Source: CAG-492 sp035388585 (lineage in GTDB: Bacteria > Bacillota > Clostridia > TANB77 > CAG-508). Taken from it: 33,404 nucleotides of DNA. This document shows positions 22,291 through 31,149 of this stretch, one piece after another; within the stretch, counting starts at the first letter, position 1, and each line of letters starts with the position of its first letter. Made by a program: the position numbers and the translations under genes. The stretch spans positions 1 to 33,404 of the forward strand of contig DAOOQE010000014.1 in the NCBI GenBank assembly GCA_035388585.1, given 5' to 3'. Under the pieces are notes generated by a model. That model ran no database searches. It was not told where the DNA came from and worked only from the letters and a program-made list of their open reading frames with translations.

Positions 22291-23727
22291 TTAAACTCTA
22301 ACAATTCCACCTATTGTTCTGTTCATAATATCAGTTTCTTTAGCAAGTATTGTATCTCCACCTGCAACTGCTACAATATCACCATCATTTACAAATCCTA
22401 GTTTTTTTGCTTGTGATATACCTTCTGTAATCATTTTTTTAGGCTCACTTTCTGTACTTATTAAAATAGGTGTAACATTGTTTACTAATGCTAATTGTCT
22501 ATATGTTTTTTTGTTGTCTGTTACAGCAAAAATTGGACAATTTGGCATAAAACTAGAAATAATTCTTGGTGTATCACCACCTTGAGTATAAGCAAAAATT
22601 GCTGTTGCATTCATTTGTCTTGCTGTTCCGCAAATTGCATAATTTAAATAAAATTCGTAATTTACAAATGACTCATTTACATCACATTCTCTTCTTCCAA
22701 TTCTTTTTCCATAATTAATGTCTTTTTCTATATTTTCAGCTATCTTAGCCATTGTTTCCACACATATTATTGGGTATTTTCCCATTGCAGTTTCACCAGA
22801 TAGCATTATAGCACTTGTAACATCATATACTGCATTAGCAACATCACTAACTTCAGCACGAGTTGGTCTTGGATTTTCTGTCATTGATTCTAACATTTGT
22901 GTTGCTGTTATTACAATTTTTCCAGCTTTATTGCATTTTTTAATAAAATTTTTCTGAGCTATTGGAACTTGTTCCATTGGAATTTCAACTCCTAAGTCAC
23001 CACGTGCAACCATTATTCCATCTGTCTCTTCTAGTATTTCATCAAAATTATCAATTCCTTCTTGACTTTCTATTTTCGAAATAATTTTTATATCTTTTCC
23101 ACCATTTTCATTTAAAACTTTTCTTATTGCTCTTACATCATCTGCTGTTCTTATAAATGAAGCAGCTATATAATCAAAATCTGCTTTACATCCATCAATT
23201 AAATCTTTTATATCTTTTTCCTTTAATGCTGGCAAATTGATATGTGTTCCTGGAATATTTATACTTTTTTTACTTCCAAGTTTCCCACCATTTATAATCT
23301 TACATTTAACATCTTTTCCATCAATACTTGTTACATTTAACTCTAGTTTCCCATCATCAACTAAAATAGTAGTTCCTGGTTTTACATCTTTATATAAATC
23401 CTTATAAGTAACTGAAGTCTTGTTTTCGTCTCCTATTATGTCTTCATTTACTAAAATAAAATCATTTCCCTCAATTAATGTTACTGGTGATTGAGCTAAT
23501 TGTCCAGTTCTTATTTCAGGACCTTGTGTATCTAATAATAATGCGACTGGTAAACCTACTTCTTCTCTTGCTTTTTTTACAGAATTAATGTTTTTTTCTT
23601 GTTCTTCATATCCCCCATGCGAGAAATTTATTCTTGCAACATTCATTCCTGCCTTCATTAGTTTTTTTAGTGTTTCAACTTCCGATGTAGCTGGTCCAAC
23701 AGTACATACTATTTTCGTTCTTTTCAT
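22291..23727 (-). CDS. pyk: Pyruvate kinase (paralogue 2)
   Basis: 478 residues from the ATG at 23727. The in-frame ATG 15 nt earlier overlaps the ribosome-binding site GGAGG and is rejected. It shares the motifs of the other paralogue: TKIVCTVGPAT, ARINFSH (R32, N34, S36), LLDTQGPEIRTG (T67, Q68, E71), KIESQEGIDN, MVARGDLGVEIP, ATQMLESM, PTRAEVSDVANAVYDVTSAIMLSGET. Q68 replaces the lysine that usually accompanies E71 in K+-dependent enzymes, a mixed pattern. The C-terminal domain ends GDTILAKETDIMNRTIGG. It has its own promoter with a leader of about 90 nt. Confidence 0.97.
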   Translation of the reverse strand: MKRTKIVCTVGPATSEVETLKKLMKAGMNVARINFSHGGYEEQEKNINSVKKAREEVGLPVALLLDTQGPEIRTGQLAQSPVTLIEGNDFILVNEDIIGDENKTSVTYKDLYKDVKPGTTILVDDGKLELNVTSIDGKDVKCKIINGGKLGSKKSINIPGTHINLPALKEKDIKDLIDGCKADFDYIAASFIRTADDVRAIRKVLNENGGKDIKIISKIESQEGIDNFDEILEETDGIMVARGDLGVEIPMEQVPIAQKNFIKKCNKAGKIVITATQMLESMTENPRPTRAEVSDVANAVYDVTSAIMLSGETAMGKYPIICVETMAKIAENIEKDINYGKRIGRRECDVNESFVNYEFYLNYAICGTARQMNATAIFAYTQGGDTPRIISSFMPNCPIFAVTDNKKTYRQLALVNNVTPILISTESEPKKMITEGISQAKKLGFVNDGDIVAVAGGDTILAKETDIMNRTIGGIVRV

Positions 23728-23819
23728 CCTTTTTACCTCCATATTATTATATCTTTTTAGTACATTTATTGTTACATTTAAATGATTTTTAAAATATAAT
23801 TTTATTAATTAACTATACA

Positions 23820-23848
23820 ATTATACCAGTAAAATTTAGTATTTTCAA
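23820..23848 (-). promoter_or_regulatory. Promoter of pyruvate kinase 2
   Basis: Minus strand: -35 TTGAAA (23848-23843), 17-bp spacer, -10 TATAAT (23825-23820). A second TATAAT lies close to the ribosome-binding site but has no matching -35. Confidence 0.75.
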
Positions 23849-23958
23849 GTACTTTTAGCTTTTTTATTATTTTAAAAGATTATTGTTATAAAATTTATCA
23901 ATACTTTACAAAATTTCTTTTAAATTTTAACATGGTTTTTAAATTATTTTCTAGATTA

Positions 23959-26523
23959 TTATTCCGCCCATTTAATCAAATTTAAATTTTCTGATTCTAA
24001 TAACATTTCATGCTTAGGTGTTACTCTAAAAGTATATGCAAATTCTCCACCCGTATTTAATTTAATTATTGCAGAATATGTATACACCTTTTTTTCATCA
24101 TCTTTTTCAGTAAGATTCATTTTAATAACATTAATATCTTCCTCTATTATATTATTAATATTTTTTCCATAATAAACTTCAACATTTATATTTTCTTTTA
24201 ATATATGAGGTAATTTAACTATACATTTTACATTTAATGAATTCCCAGCATCTATAGTTTCATTATTTAGGTTACTTTCAGATTGATATATTTCTATTTT
24301 GTCCCATTCATTATATATATTTTTTTTCCATATGTTAAACTGTGTAACCTTATCTAAATCTGAATAACTCTTATTTGTCAACTCACAAAGTGGCATATAT
24401 AATTTTTCCATATAGTCAACCAACATTCTTGAAGTACTAAATTTAGATCCAGTTGTTATAATAGATTCCTTCATAAATTCAACCCATTCTTTTGGAATAT
24501 CTTTCTCATTTCGGTTAAAGAATATTGGAATAATTCTTTTCTCTAAAGTTGAATAAAGACTTTCGCTATCAGTTATGTCTTGTATTTCATAATTATCATA
24601 CTTATAGTCATTTCCAATTTTCCATCCATTTCTAGAATTAAAACCTTCTGCCCACCATCCATCTAAAACACTAAAATTCAAAACTCCATTTACAGATGCT
24701 TTTTGACCGCTTGTTCCTGAAGCTTCCATTGGCCTTCTCGGAGTATTTAGCCAAACATCAACTCCACTAATTAAATATCTAGACATTGCAATACTGTAAT
24801 CTTCTAATATAAAAATTTTTCCCTTAAATTCTGATTCCATTGATAGATCATGTATATACTTTATTAACTCTTGACCTTCTTTATCTGCTGGATGTGCTTT
24901 TCCAGCATATATAATCTGAACTGGTTTCTGATTATCCTTTAGTATTTGTTTTATTCTTTCTATATCTTTTAATATTAATGTTGCTCTTTTGTAGGTTGCA
25001 AATCTTCTAGCAAATCCAATTGTTAAAGCTTTTGTATTTATTTGTGATACTACACTTGAAATTTCTTCATATGAATATCCATTTCTTTTAAGTCTCGTAA
25101 TAGTATTTTCCTTAACTAGCGAAATTAATTTTGTTTTTCTTTCATTATGCTCATTCCATAATTTTTCATCTGGGATATTCTTAATATCTTTCCAGATTTT
25201 TTCTTCGTGTATTAGTTCCTGCCAAAATGGTATCATATATTTATTATACAATTTTTTAATATTTGGTGCTAACCATGAACAAGTGTGAATTCCATTTGTT
25301 ACATATGTTATAGGAGATTCTTTAGCACTTATATTTGGCCATACTTCTGAGAATAGCTCTCTTGAAACCTCTCCATGCAACTTACTCACTCCATTTTTTT
25401 TGCCTGCTATTTTAAGAGCAAATATACCCATATTAAATTCTTCGCATCCAATAGATTTTGGTGCCATTCCTAATTCCAAAAATTCATGTTCTGATATACC
25501 AAATTTTTCTGGATATCCTTTAAAATATTTCTTGATTAATTCTATATTGAATATATCATTTCCTGCTGGAACAGGAGTATGGGTTGTAAATACAGTTTTT
25601 GATGATACAATATCCTTAGCCAAATTAAATGAAACTTGTTTATTTTGTATAATTTTCATTATTAAATCCATTAATAAAAATGCCGAATGTCCTTCATTCA
25701 TATGATAAACAGTTGGATTAATTCCCAAAACATCTAAAGCCTTATTTCCACCTATACCAAGAATTATTTCCTGCATGATTCTATTTTCTTTATCTCCACC
25801 ATATAGAGTAGATGTAATTATCCTATATTCTTCTATGTTTTCTTTTAAATCCGAATCTAGTAGATATAATTTTACTCTTCCAACCTCTATTTGCCATAAT
25901 TTTAAATAAATAACACCTTTAGGAAATTCTAGAGATATTTTTATATCATTTCCTTTTTTATCTTTTAATTCCTTAATTGGTAAACTATTTATATCTAAAT
26001 ATTTATATATAGTTTCTTGTTCTCCATTTTTCCCTATTTGCTGTCTAAAATATCCGTTTTTATATAATAATCCCAAAGCAACAATTGGAATACCTAAATC
26101 ACTTGCAGATTTAAGATGATCACCTGATAAAATACCTAATCCGCCAGAATATATAGGAAGAATTTCATCTAAACCATATTCTGCTGAAAAATAAGCAATA
26201 ATATCTTGTTTATTATTTGGATACTTTTTTGTAAACCAAGTATTTTTACTACTAATATAATTATTGAAATTATTATATATTTCATCATACTTCTCCAGAA
26301 ATTCCTCATCATTTATAATTTCTGTAAGTTTTTCTTGAGATATTTCTGATAAAAACTTAACAGGATTTTTTTCACATTTTTCCCATAAGTCTATATCAAT
26401 TTCCTTAAATAGTTTTAGAAACTCCGTATTCCATGACCACCATATATTACTTGTTATTTCTGATAGACCTCTAATTCTTTCTGGTAATTTTGGTATTACT
26501 GTTATTTTATTTAAATAGTACAT
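23959..26523 (-). CDS. glgP: Alpha-glucan phosphorylase (GT35), DUF3417-containing type
   Basis: 854 residues. It releases glucose-1-phosphate from glycogen or maltodextrin with the cofactor pyridoxal phosphate. The N-terminus PERIRGLSEITSNIWWSW marks the subfamily with an added N-terminal domain (DUF3417), as in Thermotoga-like enzymes, distinct from muscle- or E. coli-type phosphorylases. Other motifs are YFSAEYGLDEILPIYSGGLG, HMNEGHSAFLL, TTHTPVPAGND, VTNGIHTCSWLAP, GFARRFATYKRA, YAGKAHPADKEG and RRPMEASGTSGQKASVNG, with the cofactor lysine near residue 606 and WWAEGF after it. The last 120 residues are a beta domain. AAAGGAGGAAATTATTTA precedes the ATG. A possible promoter (TTGCAC with TATATA/TATAAT) lies just upstream. 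Single gene, ending 230 nt before the pyk2 start. Confidence 0.93.
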   Translation of the reverse strand: MYYLNKITVIPKLPERIRGLSEITSNIWWSWNTEFLKLFKEIDIDLWEKCEKNPVKFLSEISQEKLTEIINDEEFLEKYDEIYNNFNNYISSKNTWFTKKYPNNKQDIIAYFSAEYGLDEILPIYSGGLGILSGDHLKSASDLGIPIVALGLLYKNGYFRQQIGKNGEQETIYKYLDINSLPIKELKDKKGNDIKISLEFPKGVIYLKLWQIEVGRVKLYLLDSDLKENIEEYRIITSTLYGGDKENRIMQEIILGIGGNKALDVLGINPTVYHMNEGHSAFLLMDLIMKIIQNKQVSFNLAKDIVSSKTVFTTHTPVPAGNDIFNIELIKKYFKGYPEKFGISEHEFLELGMAPKSIGCEEFNMGIFALKIAGKKNGVSKLHGEVSRELFSEVWPNISAKESPITYVTNGIHTCSWLAPNIKKLYNKYMIPFWQELIHEEKIWKDIKNIPDEKLWNEHNERKTKLISLVKENTITRLKRNGYSYEEISSVVSQINTKALTIGFARRFATYKRATLILKDIERIKQILKDNQKPVQIIYAGKAHPADKEGQELIKYIHDLSMESEFKGKIFILEDYSIAMSRYLISGVDVWLNTPRRPMEASGTSGQKASVNGVLNFSVLDGWWAEGFNSRNGWKIGNDYKYDNYEIQDITDSESLYSTLEKRIIPIFFNRNEKDIPKEWVEFMKESIITTGSKFSTSRMLVDYMEKLYMPLCELTNKSYSDLDKVTQFNIWKKNIYNEWDKIEIYQSESNLNNETIDAGNSLNVKCIVKLPHILKENINVEVYYGKNINNIIEEDINVIKMNLTEKDDEKKVYTYSAIIKLNTGGEFAYTFRVTPKHEMLLESENLNLIKWAE

Positions 26524-26592
26524 TAAATAATTTCCTCCTTTGTATTTAATTATATAATTATCAACTTATATTTGTGCAATTTTTTAATTATG

Positions 26593-26755
26593 GTTTACAT
26601 TTTATGCTTTTAAATTAAAATTGCCGTTTATATTTTATGATTTACAACTAAAATTACTGTATACCTTTTTAATTTAAAACTAAATTTAAGGTTTACTTTT
26701 ATGATTTAAAACTAAACTTAATGTTTGCATTTTTTAATTAAACTTACTATATATT
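26593..26755. repeat. 33-bp tandem repeat, five copies
   Basis: Units start at 26593, 26626, 26659, 26691 and 26723 (spacing 33, 33, 32, 32). The pattern is GTTTACATTTTATGATTT, AAACTAAA, then CTTA with changes. It fills the gap between the GT51 gene's end and the glgP promoter. Confidence 0.8.
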
Positions 26756-26780
26756 TTTTATACTTTATTTCTAAAAATCT

Positions 26781-27476
26781 TTATTTTATTATTTTATCTG
26801 CTTGTTCTTTAGTTAGATAACCATATTTGACCATATCATTAATAACTTTCTGCTGACGTTTTTTTGATAGTTCACTATTAACTGTTGGAGAATAAACGCT
26901 TGGTGCATTAGGGATTCCAGCCAGCAAAGTACTTTCATATAAGTTCATATCAATAGGTTTTTTGTTGAAATATCCAATACTTGCATCATATACACAATAA
27001 TAACCATCTCCAAAATATATAATATTTATATATAGTTCCAGTATTTCTCCTTTAGAAAATTTTTTTTCCAACTCCTCAGCAATCATTAATTCTGCAATTT
27101 TTCTATCAACACCATCTCCATCAGCTATAAAATAAAGATTTTTTGCAACTTGCTGTGTAATAGTGCTTCCACCTTCAATTAAACTTTTTGACTGGAAATT
27201 TTTGATTCCTGCCCTTGCTAAAGCTACATAATCAACGGCTCCATGTTCATAAAATCTATGATCTTCTACTGCAATTATTGCATTAAGATAATCTGATGGA
27301 ACTTTATCCAAGGTTGTATAATTTTTAGATTTCCTGATTTCTTCAACTTTAATGCTAATACTTATTTCACTTATTTTTTTATTATATAATGATCTTCCTA
27401 TAAAATAAAAATAACCAGATACAGTAATTATACTTATAATTAGTATAAAAATAAGCTTTATTAGAATTCTCTTCAT
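26781..27476 (-). CDS. Monofunctional peptidoglycan glycosyltransferase (GT51)
   Basis: 231 residues with an N-terminal membrane anchor (about 5-26). It polymerises lipid II into glycan strands on the outer face of the membrane. GT51 motifs appear in order: motif I AVEDHRFYEHGAVD with catalytic E71, motif II GGSTITQQVAKNLY (102-115), motif III RKIAELMIAEELEKKFSKGE, motif IV ILELYINIIYFGDG and motif V around YESTLLAGIPNAPSVYSP. There is no transpeptidase domain, so it is of the MtgA/SgtB kind. A consensus promoter and GAAGGTGAAATAA precede the ATG. Confidence 0.95.
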   Translation of the reverse strand: MKRILIKLIFILIISIITVSGYFYFIGRSLYNKKISEISISIKVEEIRKSKNYTTLDKVPSDYLNAIIAVEDHRFYEHGAVDYVALARAGIKNFQSKSLIEGGSTITQQVAKNLYFIADGDGVDRKIAELMIAEELEKKFSKGEILELYINIIYFGDGYYCVYDASIGYFNKKPIDMNLYESTLLAGIPNAPSVYSPTVNSELSKKRQQKVINDMVKYGYLTKEQADKIIK

Positions 27477-27498
27477 TTATTTCACCTTCTTTAAAAAT

Positions 27499-27527
27499 AT
27501 TATATATTAATTAACAAAAAAAGACAA
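27499..27527 (-). promoter_or_regulatory. Promoter of the GT51 gene
   Basis: Minus strand: -35 TTGTCT (27527-27522), 17-bp spacer, -10 TATAAT (27504-27499). The rest of the 400-bp divergent gap (27528-27761) shows no gene or clear structure. Confidence 0.75.
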
Positions 27528-27761
27528 TCATAGTATCTATTTTTTTAAAATTGGATATACTTTAGTTGTTTTTTTGAAGAATTTCTTATAAAAAGCTATT
27601 TTAACTTTTATACTGAACTCAAGTCAAATACTTCAAATTATTGATTTCAGGCCATTGACTATTACCTAAAATATTGTAAAAAAAAGTATATTAAAAAATA
27701 TAATAATTGGATCTAACTATTTATAAATCTGAAAAATTTGTATTATTCATTTTAAAATTTC

Positions 27762-27790
27762 TTTACTTTATATATAAATGGTGCTATACT
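27762..27790 (+). promoter_or_regulatory. Possible promoter of the PurB-like gene
   Basis: Plus strand: -35 TTTACT (27762-27767), 17-bp spacer, -10 TATACT (27785-27790), about 90 nt before the ATG. The -35 box is weak. Confidence 0.5.
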
Positions 27791-27879
27791 TATAAAATCT
27801 CATTTATTATTTTCTAAATGTAGACAGCATCAAAAGAATAATCATCAGTTATAATTAACTTAGAAAAGGAGTGTTATTA

Positions 27880-28917
27880 ATGAATCGTGAGGAGATATTA
27901 AAAAATGGGAAATCCTTATACTGCATTAATTCAGAAGACAATTCTGAATTAGCTAAATATTTTTCGGATTACGCAAAAAGAAAAGAGGAAATTCAAATAA
28001 GTATTTCCTGGATTAATTTTCTAATTGCGAAGGAAATTATTCAGGGAAAAAATCTTAAACTATCTGAATCTGAATTAGAAAAAATCCATCTTCTATTTAA
28101 TGAAGATGACTATTACCAACTTAAAAAAGATAGTTCAAAATTTGGTAAAGAAGTAGCAATGTTAAATCATATCGAAAAAAAGTTAAATGAATATGGATTT
28201 TCAAGTATTATTCCTTATATAAATATTGGTGTAGGATATGAGGAAATTTCTAATTGCACAATAAGTTATATATTGAAAAAAGTTGTAATAGACTTTTTAA
28301 CTCCAAAAATAAATAATTTGATTGTAGCACTTGATAATATTGTTCCTGAAACATTAAATATACCAATCGTTGTGGATAATCCAAATTATTATAATTCACA
28401 AACAACAATTGGTTGTGAATTATCAAATTATATCTCACGGATAAAAAATCTCTCAATTAAAATCTTCAATACAAAATTTATTACTACCTATTTCTGTTCA
28501 GGATCAGAAATAGAGGATATAGATGTAGATCTATTATCTAAACAATTTACGGAAAATTCACTAGGCATACAGTATTTAGGAACAAATTTAGAGTTAATTG
28601 ATGGTATTATTGACATAATATCTAGAATTAATCAACTAATAGAAATTTTTATTAATTTAAATTCCGATATGGATAAATATTTAAATAAAAATTATTTTGG
28701 ATTTTCTAATTATAATTTAGAAAATCTTACATCTGATATATTCAAAAATGCAGTTAATAGCTTACATATATCAAAAAGTGTAAGCTCGACTATTATTAAT
28801 AGAAGTTCAAATACTAAAATTAATTTAGTATTTGAAAATTTATCTGTATTATTCAAGTTCTTGTCTGATGGAATAAATTACTCAATTGAAGCTTTCTCGA
28901 TTTATAATCAAAATTAA
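27880..28917 (+). CDS. Degenerate adenylosuccinate-lyase (PurB)-fold protein, probably not catalytic
   Basis: 345 residues from ATG 27880 (AAAAGGAG 8 nt upstream; the GTG at 27871 is rejected). The chain follows E. coli-type PurB from end to end. SLYCINSEDNSELAKYFSDY matches the PurB start DGRYGD...LRGIFSEYGLLKFRV. INIGVGYEEISNCTISYILK matches FACTSEDINNLSHALMLK, and NIPIVVDNPNYYNSQTTIGC matches DIPLLSRTHGQPATPSTIGK. YLNKNYFGFSN matches YIALNHFKQ. The catalytic parts are gone: TSxD became GYEE, the TH of the histidine loop became DN, and the flexible signature loop SSxMPxKxNP is missing, as are about 100 C-terminal residues. A regulatory or structural role, or early gene decay, is possible. 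The frame is intact. The alignment is from memory of E. coli PurB. Confidence 0.65.
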   Translation: MNREEILKNGKSLYCINSEDNSELAKYFSDYAKRKEEIQISISWINFLIAKEIIQGKNLKLSESELEKIHLLFNEDDYYQLKKDSSKFGKEVAMLNHIEKKLNEYGFSSIIPYINIGVGYEEISNCTISYILKKVVIDFLTPKINNLIVALDNIVPETLNIPIVVDNPNYYNSQTTIGCELSNYISRIKNLSIKIFNTKFITTYFCSGSEIEDIDVDLLSKQFTENSLGIQYLGTNLELIDGIIDIISRINQLIEIFINLNSDMDKYLNKNYFGFSNYNLENLTSDIFKNAVNSLHISKSVSSTIINRSSNTKINLVFENLSVLFKFLSDGINYSIEAFSIYNQN

Positions 28918-28943
28918 TGATTTATTATTCATTAAAATTAAAC

Positions 28944-28985
28944 ACTCAAAAAGTCAATTCATATTGAATTGACTTTTTTTTGAGT
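28944..28985 (+). terminator. Terminator of the PurB-like gene
   Basis: GTCAATTCA (28953-28961), loop TAT and TGAATTGAC (28965-28973), extended by A-run/T-run pairing and ACTC/GAGT. The T-run makes it a plus-strand terminator 25 nt after the stop; it may also work in reverse for tRNA-Leu(TAG). Confidence 0.9.
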
Positions 28986-29091
28986 ATTTTTTATATTTAA
29001 TAACATTGTAAACTTATATTGTTACTTTGCAATATGAGTATGAAAAAGAATAATGTACTTTAGAACTAAAATTCCATAATAAGATTCATAC

Positions 29092-29175
29092 TGGTGCGGA
29101 TGAGAGGACTCGAACCTCCACGTCGTTGACACTGGTTCCTAAGACCAGCGCGTCTGCCAGTTCCGCCACATCCGC
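29092..29175 (-). tRNA. tRNA-Leu (anticodon TAG)
   Basis: Minus strand: acceptor GCGGATG/CATCCGC perfect, anticodon stem CTGGT/ACCAG with loop CTTAGGA (TAG), a long class II variable arm, T loop TTCGAGT, discriminator A and encoded CCA at 29094-29092. Confidence 0.96.
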
Positions 29176-29194
29176 ATTTATACTGACAATTGTA

Positions 29195-29224
29195 ATAATA
29201 ACACAATTAATATTAAATTGTCAA
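29195..29224 (-). promoter_or_regulatory. Promoter of tRNA-Leu(TAG)
   Basis: Minus strand: -35 TTGACA (29224-29219), 18-bp spacer, -10 TATTAT (29200-29195), about 20 nt before the tRNA. TGACAATT and AATTGTCA flank the promoter as a dyad. Confidence 0.7.
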
Positions 29225-29243
29225 TACTTATAAAATTAAATTT

Positions 29244-29645
29244 TTATTTTTTCAATATTTTTTCTTCAGTCAATTCTCCTTGTTTTCTATAATAATCTAT
29301 TACAGCCTCTTTTATTGCTTCTTCAGCCAAAACTGAGCAATGTATTTTAACAGGTGGCAAACCATTTAATTCCTTGATAACATCACTGTTTTTTATTTTC
29401 AATGCTTCAAAAATTGTTTTGCCCTTTATTAGCTCTGTAGCTATACTGCTTGATGCTATAGCTGCTCCACATCCAAAAGTTTTAAATTTTACATCTGTTA
29501 TTATTTCATTTTCCACTTTTATATATATTTTCATTATATCTCCACATTTAGCATTACCTACTTCCCCTATGCCTGATGGATTTATAATTTCCCCAACATT
29601 TCTGGGATTTGAATAATGTTCTATCACATTTTGTGAATAATCCAT
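29244..29645 (-). CDS. nifU: NifU/IscU-type Fe-S cluster scaffold protein
   Basis: 133 residues from the second ATG (29645); AGGAGG is 7 nt from it, whereas the ATG at 29651 touches the ribosome-binding site. Fe-S clusters are assembled on three cysteines: C34 in AKCGD (with D36), C59 in FGCGAAIASSS and C103 in IHCSVLAEEAI. The start MDYSQNVIEHYSNPRNVG is the classic NifU N-terminal domain. The C-terminal NifU domains are absent, so this is the short scaffold form. It lies 168 nt after nifS on the same strand, with a 21-bp repeat between, and probably receives sulfur from that enzyme. Confidence 0.96.
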   Translation of the reverse strand: MDYSQNVIEHYSNPRNVGEIINPSGIGEVGNAKCGDIMKIYIKVENEIITDVKFKTFGCGAAIASSSIATELIKGKTIFEALKIKNSDVIKELNGLPPVKIHCSVLAEEAIKEAVIDYYRKQGELTEEKILKK

Positions 29646-29754
29646 TCTCATTCCTCCTTTTTACTTTAAATTTTTTTGTAATTTATATTAATCTTTTTAT
29701 ATTTTTTCTTCATCCTTTAGTGATTTATATTATTCTTTTTATCATTTTCATTAG

Positions 29755-29810
29755 TCATTTTGTGATTGTCATTAATCATTTTGTGATTATCATTAATCAT
29801 TCTAAAATCT
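29755..29810. repeat. 21-bp tandem repeat between nifS and nifU, about 2.7 copies
   Basis: TCATTTTGTGATTGTCATTA plus A starts at 29755 and 29776 (one base differs) and partly again at 29797, where it runs into the nifS end. Less similar TGATTTATATTATTC pieces lie before it. Confidence 0.8.
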
Positions 29811-29812
29811 AT

Positions 29813-30985
29813 TTAAACATTTTTAGATTTTACCCATAATGGTGACATTAATCTTAACTTATTTACTACTTCAACTAAACTTTCAACCAAATAATCTATT
29901 TCTTGTTTTGTATTATACTTACCAATTGTAATTCTTAATGAACCATGTGCAATTTCATGTGATAAACCAATTGCTAATAATACATGTGATGGATCTAAAG
30001 AACCTGATGTACAAGCACTACCACTCGAAGCATAAATACCTTTTAAATCAAGATACAATAATACACCTTCCCCTTCTATAAACTCAAAAGATATATTTGC
30101 ATTTCCTGGCAATCTGTATTTTCTATCCCCATTAATTCTTATATATGGAATTCTTTTTTCAATATTTTCTATATAATAGTCTCTTAAAAAAGTTATTTTT
30201 TTATTATTTTTTTCTAAATTTTCATATGCTATTTCTATTGCTTTTCCAATACCTACTATTCCAGCAACATTTTCAGTTCCTGCTCTTTTGTTTCTTTCTT
30301 GATGACCACCAGTAATAAGACTATCGAATTTCACTCCTTGTTTTATATACAAAGCTCCTACACCTTTTGGACCATAAAACTTGTGTGAAGATAAAGAAAG
30401 AGAATCTAAACCTAGGTTTTTAACATCTATTTTTACACTTCCAACAGCTTGTACAGCATCTGTATGAAAAACAATATTTTTCTCTTTCGAAATTTTTGCA
30501 ATTTCTTGTATTGGTTGAATTGTCCCAATTTCATTATTTGCATACATGATAGATATTAAAATAGTCTCTGATTTTATAGATCTTTTTAATTCCTCTAAAT
30601 CTATTATTCCATCATTATTTACAGAAACATATGTAATTTCAAAACCTTCTTTTTCTAACTGTCTACATGTTTCCAAAACTGCTGGATGCTCAATTTTTGA
30701 TGTTATTATATGGTTCCCCTTATTTTTATATGATTTTGCAATACCTTTTATTGCTATATTATCACTTTCTGTCCCACCTGATGTAAAATATATTTCTTTT
30801 GGATCACAATTCAATATTTTTGCTATCTTATTTCTTGATTCTTCTATCGCCTTTTTAGATTGTTTTCCTAATTTATATATAGATGAAGAATTACCATAAT
30901 TTTCAGTTAAATATGGAATCATTTCATTAAAAACATTATTATCTAATTTTGTAGTAGCAGCATTATCTAAATATACTATTTTCAT
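29813..30985 (-). CDS. nifS: Cysteine desulfurase, NifS/IscS family
   Basis: 390 residues, a normal length. It takes sulfur from cysteine using pyridoxal phosphate and hands it to NifU for Fe-S clusters. MKIVYLDNAATTKLD and GNSSSIYKLG start the fold; FTSGGTESDNIAIKG, FHTDAVQAVG and LSSHKFYGPKGVGALY (cofactor lysine near residue 200) follow. The RAGTEN block is present, and SSGSACTSGSLDPSHVL holds the catalytic cysteine (near residue 325). AAAAGGAGGAATT precedes the ATG, and a perfect promoter with a triple 9-bp site lies upstream. Confidence 0.97.
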   Translation of the reverse strand: MKIVYLDNAATTKLDNNVFNEMIPYLTENYGNSSSIYKLGKQSKKAIEESRNKIAKILNCDPKEIYFTSGGTESDNIAIKGIAKSYKNKGNHIITSKIEHPAVLETCRQLEKEGFEITYVSVNNDGIIDLEELKRSIKSETILISIMYANNEIGTIQPIQEIAKISKEKNIVFHTDAVQAVGSVKIDVKNLGLDSLSLSSHKFYGPKGVGALYIKQGVKFDSLITGGHQERNKRAGTENVAGIVGIGKAIEIAYENLEKNNKKITFLRDYYIENIEKRIPYIRINGDRKYRLPGNANISFEFIEGEGVLLYLDLKGIYASSGSACTSGSLDPSHVLLAIGLSHEIAHGSLRITIGKYNTKQEIDYLVESLVEVVNKLRLMSPLWVKSKNV

Positions 30986-31011
30986 AATTCCTCCTTTTCA
31001 TACTTCTATAC

Positions 31012-31054
31012 TAGGAATTATAATATTTAATTCCTACTTTGTCAATAGGAATTA
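31012..31054 (-). promoter_or_regulatory. nifS promoter overlapped by three exact 9-bp sites
   Basis: Minus strand: -35 TTGACA (31045-31040), 17-bp spacer, -10 TATAAT (31022-31017). TAGGAATTA occurs at 31012-31020 and 31046-31054 and inverted (TAATTCCTA) at 31028-31036, all exact. The first overlaps the -10, the second lies in the spacer, and the third lies directly upstream of the -35. This is a likely repressor operator; the IscR-like regulator encoded next door is the natural candidate. Confidence 0.8.
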
Positions 31055-31082
31055 AATATATTTTTTGAAAACCGTATTAAAC

Positions 31083-31129
31083 ATATAAAAGGAATGCTAC
31101 AATTAAAATTTGTTGCATTCCTTTTATAT
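31083..31129. terminator. Terminator after iscR
   Basis: ATATAAAAGGAATGC (31083-31097) and GCATTCCTTTTATAT (31115-31129) form a perfect 15-bp stem, with ACAA/TTGT inside the loop. It lies about 170 nt past the iscR stop and 30 nt before the nifS operator, so it separates the two transcripts. Confidence 0.75.
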
Positions 31130-31149
31130 ATTCAATTATAAATTCTAGA

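Noticed and set aside
28250..28456. 68-residue minus-strand frame inside the PurB-like gene
   Set aside because: No ribosome-binding site and fully antisense to a longer, well-started frame.
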